DNA of 64,000 nucleotides from Chromatiaceae bacterium (GTDB lineage: Bacteria > Pseudomonadota > Gammaproteobacteria > Chromatiales > Chromatiaceae), in NCBI GenBank assembly GCA_024235415.1, contig JACKML010000003.1:1-64000 (forward strand). The letters run 5' to 3'. The notes below the pieces were generated by a model. That model ran no database searches. It was not told the DNA's origin and saw only the letters and a program-made list of their open reading frames with translations. Below, one piece after another: positions 1 through 8,514 of the stretch. The translations under genes were made by a program, and so were the position numbers. Positions within the stretch are counted from its first letter, which is position 1. The number at the start of each line of letters is the position of its first letter.

Positions 1-477
1 CACAGCCGGCGGATTGCTGCCCTCACGCAGGTGCTGGGTGACAAAGTCGGCAAGTTCAATTCCCACGAGGCGCTGCTGGCCGGCCTGGTACACGATATCG
101 GTGGACTCGCCGTGATCGCCTATGCACGCGATTTTCCCGAGGTGGCGGAAGACCCGGTAGCACTGGAGTCGAGCATCAACGCGCTGCGCACCCAGCTCAG
201 CGGCATGATCCTGTCCAAGTGGCAGCTGCCAGCCGAACTGGTGACCGCTGCCAAGGAAGCAGAGAACTGGTACCGCACCCGCCAGGGCAAGGCCGACTAT
301 GCCGATCTGGTGATTGTCGCCCAGCTGCACGAGGGGATTGGTGGCGACATCGACCCGGCCAAGGTGCCGTCGCTGCAGCGTCTGGGCCTGGCTCCGAGCG
401 AAATCGACCGTGGGCTGGACCTGCTGCACGAGGCGCACGAAGAGGTGGCAGCGGCCAAGCAACTGCTGACCGGCTGA
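1..477 (+). CDS. HDOD domain protein, C-terminal part (cut by window edge)
   Basis: The reading frame is open from the first base of the window, so only the C-terminal ~158 residues are present and the true start lies outside. The visible part is an HDOD domain: an HD pair is encoded at about 91-96 in the context VHDIGG, followed by the conserved helical stretch with WQLPAEL and a late QLHEGIGG segment. HDOD proteins are usually non-enzymatic output modules in two-component and second-messenger signalling. The next gene carries a related HDOD domain 102 bp downstream on the same strand, so the two look like a tandem duplication or a shared signalling unit. A GTG at 31 is an internal codon, not a convincing start. 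Confidence 0.85.
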   Translation, partial: HSRRIAALTQVLGDKVGKFNSHEALLAGLVHDIGGLAVIAYARDFPEVAEDPVALESSINALRTQLSGMILSKWQLPAELVTAAKEAENWYRTRQGKADYADLVIVAQLHEGIGGDIDPAKVPSLQRLGLAPSEIDRGLDLLHEAHEEVAAAKQLLTG

Positions 478-579
478 ACCAGCGACGCGGGGGATAGACC
501 GCATAGCCAAGGCAGGCGGTGACGGATAACATCGGGTCCCTGAACGGGGATACCGGAAATCCGCCACGGGAGTTGTTGG

Positions 580-1845
580 ATGTCGCTCGGGAGTACGATC
601 GCAATCGATGCCGCACTGCGCCGCCTGGACACAGTCGCCGGCCTCGACGAGGGTCAGCTCAACGAACTGGCGCAGCTTGTAGAGGTTCTGCAGGCGCCGC
701 ACGGGACCTGCCTGCTCAGTCTGGGCAGCAAGGACACCCGCGTACTGTTTCTGCTCGAGGGTGAACTGAAGCTCGAGGCGGCGGACGGCGCCGGTCATGT
801 CGTGTGCCACACGGACGCCGCAGCACTCGGGCCGGTGTCTCGTTTGCGCCCATCCCGCTATGGGGTAACGGCGCTGTCGGATGTGCGTTACCTGATGATT
901 GAGCAGAGCCTGCTCGACCGCTTTGTCGAACACGTGCCGGTCGGCGGCGTGCTGGTCGAAGAGGCGCTGATGGTCGCGAGCGAACCCAACGAGCTGATCG
1001 ACGACAGCGCAACCCACCCGTTGATGTTCGATGTGTTCGACGATCTCAACCACGGCCGCGTGGTGGTGCCCTCCGACCCGGAGATCGCGATCCGCGTCGG
1101 CCGTGCCCTGCACGCCCAGGGCAGCGACCCGACCGGCATTGCCAACACGCTGGTCGTGTGCCCGGCCATTGCCCTGAAAGTAGTCCGCGCGGCAATGGTC
1201 AGCAATCCGAAACGGGCCAAGATCCGCAACATCAAGGAAGCGGTTGTACGCCTTGGCAGCGAGCGCGCGATCGAACTCGCTGTTCAGTGCGTGCTGCGGG
1301 AATCGTTGCGCACGCGTTCACCGGTGGTACGCAAGCGCATTAGCGCCTGGTGGGAAAGGACCATGCGGGTGGCGGCGATGTGCAAGGTGCTGGCACGCAC
1401 GAGTGAACGCTTCGACCCCGAGTACGCTGGCCTCATCGGGCTGCTGCACAGCATCGCAGAACCGGTGCTGCTCGGTTACGCCGACCGCCACAGTGACTTG
1501 AGGGATGCCGCCACGCTCGACAACGTGGTGTACGAAAACCGCGCGCAGCTCGCGCGCATCCTGTTGGTCCTGTGGGGCCTGCCGCGCGAGGTCGTCGATG
1601 CGGCAACCCTGTGCAACTACTGGGAGTACGAGCAGCCCCGTGAGGCGGACTACACCGATATCCTGCTGGTCGCGCAGTGGCACGCAATGATCGGCGGACC
1701 ACGCAGCCGGCGCATACCGTCGATCGAAGAGATCCCGGCGTTCCGCCGGCTCGGCCTGCACGGTGCGTCGCCAGAGCTCAGTCTGAAGATCGTCGAGGCC
1801 GGCAACAACGCCATCGATCGCGCGGATCAGTTGCTGGATATCTGA
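580..1845 (+). CDS. Crp-like sensor domain plus HDOD domain protein
   Basis: 421 residues. ATG at 580 follows a CGGGAG ribosome site. Residues ~1-130 resemble a cyclic-nucleotide-binding (cNMP/Crp-type) beta-roll, with FLLEGELKLEA and a conserved acidic turn but no DNA-binding HTH after it. Residues ~150-420 form an HDOD domain. Where the preceding partial gene has HD in the same position (VHDIGG), this one reads LLHSIAE, so the metal-binding HD pair is lost, as in many HDOD proteins that act as protein-protein modules. It probably couples a small-ligand or redox signal to a partner; the ligand cannot be told. It converges on the metallo-beta-lactamase gene 32 bp away. Confidence 0.85.
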   Translation: MSLGSTIAIDAALRRLDTVAGLDEGQLNELAQLVEVLQAPHGTCLLSLGSKDTRVLFLLEGELKLEAADGAGHVVCHTDAAALGPVSRLRPSRYGVTALSDVRYLMIEQSLLDRFVEHVPVGGVLVEEALMVASEPNELIDDSATHPLMFDVFDDLNHGRVVVPSDPEIAIRVGRALHAQGSDPTGIANTLVVCPAIALKVVRAAMVSNPKRAKIRNIKEAVVRLGSERAIELAVQCVLRESLRTRSPVVRKRISAWWERTMRVAAMCKVLARTSERFDPEYAGLIGLLHSIAEPVLLGYADRHSDLRDAATLDNVVYENRAQLARILLVLWGLPREVVDAATLCNYWEYEQPREADYTDILLVAQWHAMIGGPRSRRIPSIEEIPAFRRLGLHGASPELSLKIVEAGNNAIDRADQLLDI

Positions 1846-1877
1846 GGTACCGCAGGCCGAATTACAGGCCCCTGCGA

Positions 1878-2636
1878 TCAGGGCACCCGGTAGTTCGTCT
1901 GCATCATCAGGTCGACACCGCACTGCAGTTCACTGATCCATTGGATGAACTCGCGCACCGCCTTGCCGACCATCGGACGGCCGTGCTGCGGGACGATCAT
2001 GTCGATGTCCATCCCCGAAGCCATATGCGCCCAGAAGCGACAGACCTTGTTGCTGTTCATGTAGCGCTTGTGAAAGCCCTCCATATACGGCAACAGCTCC
2101 TCCAGCCGCTTGGCCGGCTGGTCGAGTACATCTCTCGGGCACAGGTTGGCCCCGAGATCGCCGGAGAACAGGATGCGGCTCTGCGGATCGTAGAACTGGA
2201 AATTGCCCTCGGCATGCAGGAAGTGTGCGGGTATCGCCTTGAGCGGGATGCTGCCCAGTTGCAGATTCATGCCCTCGTCGGGGATCGGCACCACCCGACC
2301 CGCCAGTTTTCCCGGTCGGGTGAAATGCGGAATGAAGCGCTCCCACAGGGCCGGGACCACCACCTTGGCGTCAGTGCCAACCAGCCACTTGTTGAGTGAC
2401 GCGACGATGTCCGGGTCCTGGTGCGAGGCGACCACATAGTCCAGGTCCCGGACGTTCATGTAGTTGCTGATCGCCATGAAAAGTGCCGAATAGGTGAGGT
2501 CGCCACCCGGGTCGATCAGTGCAGCATGGTCGCTGTCGTAGATCAGGAACTGGTTGGCCTGAACCGCCTCGCCGGTCACCAGGTCACGAAATGCCACGCA
2601 CACATGGCTGCCTTTTCTATACAGTTCCACCGCCAT
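1878..2636 (-). CDS. ODP-type (flavodiiron-like) metallo-beta-lactamase fold protein
   Basis: 252 residues from ATG 2636, chosen over GTG 2642 because GGGTG sits at proper distance only for the ATG. The fold is a stand-alone flavodiiron core without flavodoxin. Diiron ligands of that family can be traced: H-x-D-x-D in ASHQDPD (about residues 72-76), H in PAHFLH, D in FSGDLG and H in VPQHG. LIDPGG at about 41-46 is also typical. Related ODP proteins bind O2 at a diiron site and are linked to O2 or NO sensing and reduction. No flavodoxin or rubredoxin gene is adjacent. It may be co-transcribed with the small upstream gene (83 bp gap). Confidence 0.8.
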   Translation of the reverse strand: MAVELYRKGSHVCVAFRDLVTGEAVQANQFLIYDSDHAALIDPGGDLTYSALFMAISNYMNVRDLDYVVASHQDPDIVASLNKWLVGTDAKVVVPALWERFIPHFTRPGKLAGRVVPIPDEGMNLQLGSIPLKAIPAHFLHAEGNFQFYDPQSRILFSGDLGANLCPRDVLDQPAKRLEELLPYMEGFHKRYMNSNKVCRFWAHMASGMDIDMIVPQHGRPMVGKAVREFIQWISELQCGVDLMMQTNYRVP

Positions 2637-2725
2637 CAGCACACCCGGTCAACACGACGATCCTCTCGCCTATTGCCACACCTTGGCGGCAGCCTGGCGG
2701 AAATCTTGCGCCGATCGGGGATGCC

Positions 2726-3124
2726 TTACTGCGGACGGATGTGCTCGATGTAACGCGGAACTTCCTGCATATCCAGGCGGACCGCGCTTCCGCTGACGCG
2801 GATCACCCGGTCTCCGGCCTTCAACGCACAATGCGCTTGACCGCGGCTGACCAACGGCACTGGGATCATGTCGCGGTAGGTATAGACGTTTTCGCCAACA
2901 TCGCCGCCGCTGCATTCGACCGGAAAATCCGGCAGCGGGCTGTCCTCGTCGAGCGCCGCTCCCTCGAACACCAGCGCCCCACTCTGACGCCAGCGCGTGC
3001 GCTCTACCGATCCGGTCATGTTTTTGACCAGATAGGCCGGGTCGAACTCGATGCGTACGGTGCTGCCGTCTACCGTGACCGCGGTGATCCGCGAGCCGGG
3101 AAGCTCGATACTGGTACTGTCCAT
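2726..3124 (-). CDS. conserved-looking hypothetical protein, 132 aa
   Basis: I do not recognise this family. ATG at 3124 is preceded by a strong GGAGGA ribosome site 7 nt away, and codon use matches neighbours, so it is very likely a real gene. The protein is soluble, acidic, has no signal peptide or membrane segment and looks beta-rich (alternating hydrophobic strands such as ITAVTVDGSTVRIEFD). It contains two cysteines (VECSGG, AHCALK). It lies 83 bp upstream of the ODP-type metallo-beta-lactamase gene on the same strand and just beyond ntrC, so a link with redox or nitrogen control is possible but only contextual. Confidence 0.7.
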   Translation of the reverse strand: MDSTSIELPGSRITAVTVDGSTVRIEFDPAYLVKNMTGSVERTRWRQSGALVFEGAALDEDSPLPDFPVECSGGDVGENVYTYRDMIPVPLVSRGQAHCALKAGDRVIRVSGSAVRLDMQEVPRYIEHIRPQ

Positions 3125-3222
3125 GGCCTGTCCTCCACGCTGAAATGGCGCCGATTATAGGGCGGCGGGGATCACAGATGGACCCGTGTTACAGAAGGTT
3201 GCACCCCCGGGACTGGGAAGAA

Positions 3223-4641
3223 TCAACCGGCCTCGCGATGGTCGTCTTCGAGACCGAGTTCCTTGATCTTGCGCGTGAGGGTGTTGCGCCCCCATCCAAG
3301 AAGGCGCGCGGCGTCCTGTTTGCGTCCACCGGTGAATTCCAGTGCCGTCTCGATCAGGATGGTCTCGAACTCCGGCATCACCTGGTCGAGCAAAGCAACA
3401 CGCCCCGAGGCCAGGCTGTTGCGGATCCAGCCGCGCAGGGTTGCACGCCAGTCACCGTCAGCGGCCTGCGGGTCGCGTTCACGGTGCAGCTCCGGCGGCA
3501 GGTCTTCGACATGGATCTCCCGGCCCGAGGCCATCACGGTCAGCCATCGCGCAGTGTTCTCCAGCTGGCGTACGTTGCCGCGCCACTCCAGGGCCTTGAG
3601 CTCGTTGATCGTGTCTGGCATCAGGGTCTTGCATTCGACTCCCAACTCGCGCGCCGCACGCTGCAGAAAATGGTCCATCAGCAGCGGGATGTCCTCACGG
3701 CGCTCGCGCAGCGACGGCAGGTGCACGCGGATGACATTGAGACGGTGAAACAGGTCTTCGCGAAAGCGTCCCTCCGCCACCAGCTTTTCCAGGTTCTGAT
3801 GAGTGGCGGCAATGATCCGGACATCCGCTTTCACCGGCTCGTGACCGCCGACGCGGTAGAACTCACCGTCCGCCAGCACGCGCAACAGGCGTGTCTGCAG
3901 CTCCGCCGGCATATCGCCGATCTCGTCGAGAAACAGGGTGCCGTGATTGGCCTGCTCGAAGCGTCCGACACGACGCGCCTGCGCGCCGGTAAATGCGCCC
4001 TTTTCGTGGCCGAACAACTCCGATTCCAGCAAGTCGCGGGGGATAGCCGCCATGTTCAGTGCAATGAACGGACCATTGGCGCGCGGGCTGTGCTTGTGCA
4101 GGGCGTGCGCGACCAATTCCTTGCCGGTCCCGGACTCGCCATTGATAAGGACGGTGATATTGGATCTTGCCAGCCGTCCGATGGCTCGAAACACCTCCTG
4201 CATCGCCGGTGCCGCACCGATGATTTCAGTGGCGGCGACCGTCTCGTGCGCGGCACTGGCGCGCGCCTCTCTACGCAGCTTGCATGCACGCTGAACCTGG
4301 TCGACGGCCTCGTCGATGTCGAATGGCTTGGGCAGGTATTCGAAGGCACCGCTGTGGTAGGCGGACACGGCGCTGTCCAGGTCCGAGTGCGCGGTCATGA
4401 TGATCACCGGGACATCCGGATGCTTCTGCTTGATCTTTTCAAGCAATGTGAACCCGTCCATCCCCGGCATGCGTACGTCAGAGATGATCGCTTCCGGCTG
4501 GCCGCGGTCGAGGGCCTCTATCACGCCATTGGCGTTGGAGAAGCAGGTGACCTGCATCCCTGCCTTGGTGAGGGCCTTCTCGAGAACCCATCGGATCGAG
4601 CGGTCGTCGTCGATCACCCATACCTGGTTCGTCTCAGTCAC
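3223..4641 (-). CDS. ntrC: nitrogen regulation response regulator NtrC
   Basis: 472 residues from GTG 4641, preceded by AAGGAG at 10 nt and overlapping the ntrB stop by 8 nt; a start at 4686 would overlap ntrB far more. Receiver domain at 1-120 with DDD at 11-13 and phospho-acceptor D55 (IISDVRMPG). Central AAA+ domain with Walker A GESGTGKE, the sigma-54 contact loop GAFTGA, and Walker B LFLDEIGD. The C-terminal Fis-type HTH has KQDAARLLGWGRNTLTRK. When phosphorylated by NtrB under nitrogen limitation it activates sigma-54 promoters. Its expected target, glnA, lies two genes upstream with paired NtrC sites. Confidence 0.95.
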   Translation of the reverse strand: MTETNQVWVIDDDRSIRWVLEKALTKAGMQVTCFSNANGVIEALDRGQPEAIISDVRMPGMDGFTLLEKIKQKHPDVPVIIMTAHSDLDSAVSAYHSGAFEYLPKPFDIDEAVDQVQRACKLRREARASAAHETVAATEIIGAAPAMQEVFRAIGRLARSNITVLINGESGTGKELVAHALHKHSPRANGPFIALNMAAIPRDLLESELFGHEKGAFTGAQARRVGRFEQANHGTLFLDEIGDMPAELQTRLLRVLADGEFYRVGGHEPVKADVRIIAATHQNLEKLVAEGRFREDLFHRLNVIRVHLPSLRERREDIPLLMDHFLQRAARELGVECKTLMPDTINELKALEWRGNVRQLENTARWLTVMASGREIHVEDLPPELHRERDPQAADGDWRATLRGWIRNSLASGRVALLDQVMPEFETILIETALEFTGGRKQDAARLLGWGRNTLTRKIKELGLEDDHREAG

Positions 4642-5746
4642 GGGGGCTACGCTCCTTGTTACTCCGCTCGGCAGCCGGTTCTTCACCGACCGGGAGGAAG
4701 ATGGTGAAAACAGTCTCGCCCTGACGGCTGTTGCATTCGATCAGGCCGCGGTGCTGGTTGATCAGCGATTGCGCAATCGACAACCCGAGTCCCATGCCGC
4801 CGGTCCCCGCAGTGACCATCGGCAGAAACAGCGTGTCGGCGATCTCCGGAGGTATCCCCGGGCCGTCGTCGATGATGTCGATCTTGGCCGCCAGCCGGTA
4901 ACGTTCATTGCCGATGGTCAGCTGTCGCTGAATGCGGGTTCGCAGTGTCACGGTGCCGGACTCGCCCAGTGCGCGCGCCGCATTGCGCACCACGTTCAAC
5001 ATCGCCTGGATCAGCTGGTCATGGTCGCCGATCAGTTCCGGGATGCTCGGATCGTAGTCACGGATGATGGTCATCCGCTCCGCAGTCTCGGCAAGCACCA
5101 GGGTACGCACACGCTCAAGGACGTGGTGGATGTTGACCGGCTCGAAACTCGGCCGGCGATTCGGCCCGAGCATCCGGTTGACCAGTTCCTGCAGGCGATC
5201 GGCCTCCTGGATAATGATGTGCGTGTATTCCTGCAGCTCGGCGCTGTCGAGTTCGCTTTCGAGCAATTGCGCTGCACCGCGAAGGCCGCCCAGCGGATTC
5301 TTGATCTCGTGGGCAAGACCGCGCACCACATCGCGACTCAGGGCCTGTTGGGTGAGCAGTCGCTCTTCACGGGAGATCCGCAGGTGATGATCGATCTGCT
5401 GCAGCTCGACGATGGTGATCGGCTTGCCCTGCTCGTCGAGCACCGGTGTCACCGTGCAGTCGACGGTCACCTCGCTGCGCTCGTTGCGCAGCACCACGCC
5501 GCGCTTGGTGATCGGTGATCCGACTGCGGCGGCGCGCACCAGGTCGACGACCGCCTCGCCGTGGCACGACATCCAGGCGGATGGCAGTTCCCCGACGATA
5601 TGTTTCGCGCTGACCGCCAGCACCATCTCGGCCATCTGATTGACGTAACTGACACGCAGCTCCTCGTCGAACACGACGACAGCGGTCGCCAGGTTGTCGA
5701 GAACTGTGGTTGAAAGCAGCGTTGTGGGCATCATGGAGACCTGCAT
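4634..5746 (-). CDS. ntrB: nitrogen regulation sensor kinase NtrB
   Basis: 370 residues from ATG 5746; ATGs at 5734 and 5731 are alternatives, and a much longer frame to 5875 has no family-like sequence in its first 40 codons. The order is an N-terminal PAS domain (~10-120), then an HisKA domain with phosphorylated H146 in GLAHEIKNP, then an HATPase with DDGPGIP and GGMGLGLSIA. NtrB is a cytoplasmic kinase/phosphatase controlled by PII protein; it sets the phosphorylation of NtrC. Translationally coupled to ntrC by an 8-nt overlap. The 190 bp upstream, before the DUF4124 gene ends, hold an AGGGCGC/GCGCCCT inverted repeat (5864-5870 and 5886-5892) of unknown role. Confidence 0.93.
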   Translation of the reverse strand: MQVSMMPTTLLSTTVLDNLATAVVVFDEELRVSYVNQMAEMVLAVSAKHIVGELPSAWMSCHGEAVVDLVRAAAVGSPITKRGVVLRNERSEVTVDCTVTPVLDEQGKPITIVELQQIDHHLRISREERLLTQQALSRDVVRGLAHEIKNPLGGLRGAAQLLESELDSAELQEYTHIIIQEADRLQELVNRMLGPNRRPSFEPVNIHHVLERVRTLVLAETAERMTIIRDYDPSIPELIGDHDQLIQAMLNVVRNAARALGESGTVTLRTRIQRQLTIGNERYRLAAKIDIIDDGPGIPPEIADTLFLPMVTAGTGGMGLGLSIAQSLINQHRGLIECNSRQGETVFTIFLPVGEEPAAERSNKERSPRD

Positions 5747-5936
5747 ACCTACGACGTAGCAAGGTTTGGGCCAGTCTGCGACGTATCGGATGTTACGCAG
5801 AACGATGTTTTTCAATTGCCAAATCAATGGCTTGGCGATGGACTGCATTACGTGCGCTGTTTCAGGGCGCACCATTCCCGTACTCGCGCCCTATTTTAGT
5901 GCACGAGCCGGATCTTGAGGTGGAGATATACGCCGG

Positions 5937-6635
5937 TCAGGGGTTGTACTTGGGCGCAAATGTGGGGTTGGTCCTGCCCGGCGTGCTGGAGATCCCTCCG
6001 GCATTCGGCTTGTAGTCCGCCGGTGCGGATGGCTTGTACCCCGGCTGCGCCGGCGGCTGATAAGGCGGTTTCGGGTCTGGCGGGGGTTCTATCGGATTTT
6101 CCGGTTGCTTCGGCAGATCGTAGGTGCTGCTCTGCCGCATCGTGAACCGGGTCGCCTGTGACTCAATCAGACGCCGACCGCTGGCATCGAAAACCGCGGC
6201 CTTGAGGGTGTGGCTGCCGCGTTGCACACCGCTGAGGTCGATCGCCGAGCCGTCGAAACTGCCCGGTACCGCATTGCCGTCCAGATACAGCGTGATCGTG
6301 TGGTTTTCCTGAAGTGGCGGTACGAGTGCGATGGACACCGGCACCGTGCCTTCGTTGTTGCGCACCGTCCCGCCGCCCGCCGGTTGTGCGATGCGCATCG
6401 ACTCGTAGCGTACGAAAGTGGCCAGGGTGCCGCGCGCTGTACTGTCCTGTGCCGGGGTGGACTGGACCTGACGCGGTGCATAGCTCGAATAGGGAGGAAG
6501 TTTGACCTCCTGTGGACACTCCGACGCGGCAACATCGGCGTAGCTGACGCTGCCGTCCGGCTCGACGGTCTTGCAGATCACTGCCTGGGCGAATCCGGGC
6601 AGCACTATGAGGGTCAGGGCGATGAATTTGATCAT
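5937..6635 (-). CDS. DUF4124-like secreted protein with proline-rich tail
   Basis: 232 residues. A signal peptide is clear: MIKF, a hydrophobic core, then cleavage near FAQA-VIC. Immediately after it comes a DUF4124-type segment (VICKTVEPDGSVSYADV), a short beta domain with paired cysteines. A beta-sandwich-like middle (about 75-170, ITLYLDGNAVPG) is followed by a proline-rich, low-complexity C-terminus (~175-232) that ends in repeats of the PxYKP kind. Probably periplasmic or cell-envelope associated; function unknown. It sits between glnA and ntrBC, a placement I recall from other gammaproteobacteria, but no nitrogen role is shown. The ribosome site is weak. Confidence 0.8.
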   Translation of the reverse strand: MIKFIALTLIVLPGFAQAVICKTVEPDGSVSYADVAASECPQEVKLPPYSSYAPRQVQSTPAQDSTARGTLATFVRYESMRIAQPAGGGTVRNNEGTVPVSIALVPPLQENHTITLYLDGNAVPGSFDGSAIDLSGVQRGSHTLKAAVFDASGRRLIESQATRFTMRQSSTYDLPKQPENPIEPPPDPKPPYQPPAQPGYKPSAPADYKPNAGGISSTPGRTNPTFAPKYNP

Positions 6636-6721
6636 GCTGCAAGCATAGTGCAGCGCCTGTCCGGTGGCGACTGGGAAAATGTGATGGGCTGGACAGAACC
6701 GCTGCCCTGCAGAAACGAAAA

Positions 6722-6741
6722 ACCCCGCCGGTTGGCGGGGT
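6722..6741 (-). terminator. rho-independent terminator of glnA
   Basis: Read on the minus strand, an 8-bp perfect stem (ACCCCGCC with GGCGGGGT) closes a 4-nt loop and is followed by TTTTTCGTTT. It lies 24 bp beyond the glnA stop codon and separates glnA from the DUF4124-ntrBC genes. Confidence 0.9.
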
Positions 6742-6765
6742 CTGTGTCGAGCACCGGGATGGTGC

Positions 6766-8175
6766 TCAGAGGCTGTAGTAGAGATCGAACTCCACCGGGT
6801 GCGTGGTCATACGCAACTGGGTCACTTCGTCCATCTTCAGCCTGATGTAGGCATCGATCAGGTCATCGCTGAACACGCCGCCGGCCTTCAGGAAGTCACG
6901 GTCGCCATCGAGCTGCTCGAGTGCCATGTCCAGGCTGTGGCATACCGTCGGGATGCCCGCTGCCTCTTCCGGCTCGAGGTCATACAGGTCCTTGTCCGCG
7001 GCGTCGCCGGGGTGGATCTTGTTCTGGATACCGTCCAGGCCAGCCATCATCATCGCGGCAAACGCGAGGTAGGGGTTGGCGGTCGGATCGGGGAAACGCA
7101 CCTCGACGCGACGGCCTTTCGGGCTGGACACCCACGGAATACGGATCGAAGCAGAGCGGTTGCGCGCCGAGTAAGCGAGCATGACAGGTGCCTCGAAACC
7201 GGGGACCAGGCGCTTGTACGAGTTCGTCGAGGCGTTGCAGAACGCGTTCAGGGCGCGGGCATGCTTGATGATGCCGCCGATGTAGTAGAGCGCGGTCTCG
7301 GACAGGCCGGCATACTGGTCGCCAGCGAAGATATTCACCCCGCCCTTGGCCAGCGACTGGTGAACGTGCATGCCGGAACCGTTGTCACCGACCATCGGCT
7401 TGGGCATGAAGGTCACGGTCTTGCCGTAGGCGTGAGCGACGTTCCAGGTGGCGTATTTCTGGATCTGCACCCAGTCGGCACGCTGCACCAGGGTGGAGAA
7501 CCGGGTACCGATCTCACACTGGCCGGCGGTTGCCACTTCGTGGTGATGCACCTCGACCGGAACGCCCATTTCTTCCATCGCGTCGCACATGGCGCCACGC
7601 AGGTCGTGCAGGGAGTCGACCGGCGGAACCGGGAAATAGCCGCCCTTGACACCCGGACGGTGACCGATGTTGCCGTCTTCGTAGACGCGCTCTGAGTTCC
7701 ACTCCGCTTCCTGCGAATCGATCTTGACCATGCAGCCGGACATGCTGACGCTCCAGCGCACGTCGTCAAACACGAAGAACTCGGGTTCGGGCCCGAAATA
7801 GGCCGCATCGGCAATACCGGTGGAGGCCAGGTAGGCCTCGGCACGCTTGGCCACCGAGCGCGGGTCACGGTTGTAACCTTCCATCGTGGATGGCTCCAGG
7901 ATGTCGCAGCGCAGGTTGAGCGTGGTGTCATCGGTAAACGGATCGAGTACCGCGGTATCGGCTTCCGGCATCAGGATCATGTCGGACTCGTTGATACCCT
8001 TCCACCCGGCGATCGACGAACCGTCGAACATCTTGCCTTCGGTGAACAGGTCTTCTTCGACGGTGTGAGACGGCACGGTCACGTGCTGCTCCTTGCCGCG
8101 GGTATCGGTGAAGCGGAAATCGACGTACTTGACGTCGTTGTCCTTGATCATTTTCAGGACGTCTTTTGCGGCCAT
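6766..8175 (-). CDS. glnA: glutamine synthetase, type I
   Basis: 469 residues, normal length for GSI-beta. ATG 8175 follows GGAGAG. The enzyme makes glutamine from glutamate, ammonia and ATP as a cytoplasmic dodecamer. The N-terminal beta-grasp and the catalytic domain motifs (GSGMHVH, NRSASIRIP, the flap region around 320-330) are all present. Y398 in KDLYDLEPEE is the adenylylation site, so activity should be controlled by GlnE. Transcription should be from the sigma-54 promoter at 8287-8302 with NtrC sites further upstream, giving direct control by the NtrBC pair encoded downstream. Confidence 0.98.
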   Translation of the reverse strand: MAAKDVLKMIKDNDVKYVDFRFTDTRGKEQHVTVPSHTVEEDLFTEGKMFDGSSIAGWKGINESDMILMPEADTAVLDPFTDDTTLNLRCDILEPSTMEGYNRDPRSVAKRAEAYLASTGIADAAYFGPEPEFFVFDDVRWSVSMSGCMVKIDSQEAEWNSERVYEDGNIGHRPGVKGGYFPVPPVDSLHDLRGAMCDAMEEMGVPVEVHHHEVATAGQCEIGTRFSTLVQRADWVQIQKYATWNVAHAYGKTVTFMPKPMVGDNGSGMHVHQSLAKGGVNIFAGDQYAGLSETALYYIGGIIKHARALNAFCNASTNSYKRLVPGFEAPVMLAYSARNRSASIRIPWVSSPKGRRVEVRFPDPTANPYLAFAAMMMAGLDGIQNKIHPGDAADKDLYDLEPEEAAGIPTVCHSLDMALEQLDGDRDFLKAGGVFSDDLIDAYIRLKMDEVTQLRMTTHPVEFDLYYSL

Positions 8176-8286
8176 TCTCGATCTCTCCAGAAAGTAGCTG
8201 TGGGTGCTGCTGTCGAGGTGACAGCGGTTACATTGGGTTGCCGGACAGGCCTATCCAGGTCTGCATTTGCGGCATACGGTTGTGGG

Positions 8287-8302
8287 AGCAGGAACCATGC
8301 CA
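8287..8302 (-). promoter_or_regulatory. sigma-54 promoter of glnA
   Basis: On the minus strand the sequence reads TGGCATGGTTCCTGCT. It matches the sigma-54 consensus TGGCAC-N5-TTGCA-type pattern closely, with the invariant GG at 8301-8300 and GC at 8289-8288 separated by exactly 10 nt. Transcription would start near 8276, about 100 nt upstream of the glnA start codon. Confidence 0.85.
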
Positions 8303-8468
8303 CCCCCTGCTTTTCATGGTCAAGCCCGGCTTAGCCCTGGTTCCCGGACTCAAAATATCCCCGTCTTATCGCATTGAAATCATGCGCTTACATAGCTTCC
8401 CCGCGCCAAAAAGGGGCGTGGTCGGCGCAAGTCCATTATGCCACCGGTCGCGACGCGACAAACTGGGC

Positions 8469-8483
8469 GCCCAGTATTGGTGC
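8469..8483. promoter_or_regulatory. NtrC binding site, weaker (proximal)
   Basis: GCCCA-N5-GGTGC: one perfect half-site and one half with two mismatches to the NtrC consensus GCACC-N5-GGTGC. Its centre is 31 bp (three helical turns) from the perfect site, the same phase as the enhancer pair of E. coli glnA. It lies about 200 bp upstream of the predicted start point. Confidence 0.6.
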
Positions 8484-8499
8484 ACATACGGTGTCGGTC

Positions 8500-8514
8500 G
8501 CACCATCATGGTGC
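8500..8514. promoter_or_regulatory. NtrC binding site, perfect (distal)
   Basis: GCACCATCATGGTGC is an exact match to GCACC-N5-GGTGC. It lies about 230 bp upstream of the predicted sigma-54 start point of glnA, and its last base is the third base of the stop codon of the CDF transporter gene, so the enhancer abuts the end of that gene. Confidence 0.82.

Noticed and set aside
8081..8087. CACGTG in glnA and several other CACGTG sequences (for example near 11310, 22885, 30687, 54215 and 61146) as parS sites
   Set aside because: Flanking bases do not follow TGTTCC...GGAACA, so they are not parS.
8281..8292. TGTGGGAGCAGG upstream of glnA looks like a REP core
   Set aside because: No palindrome follows; the bases are explained better by the sigma-54 promoter at 8287-8302.
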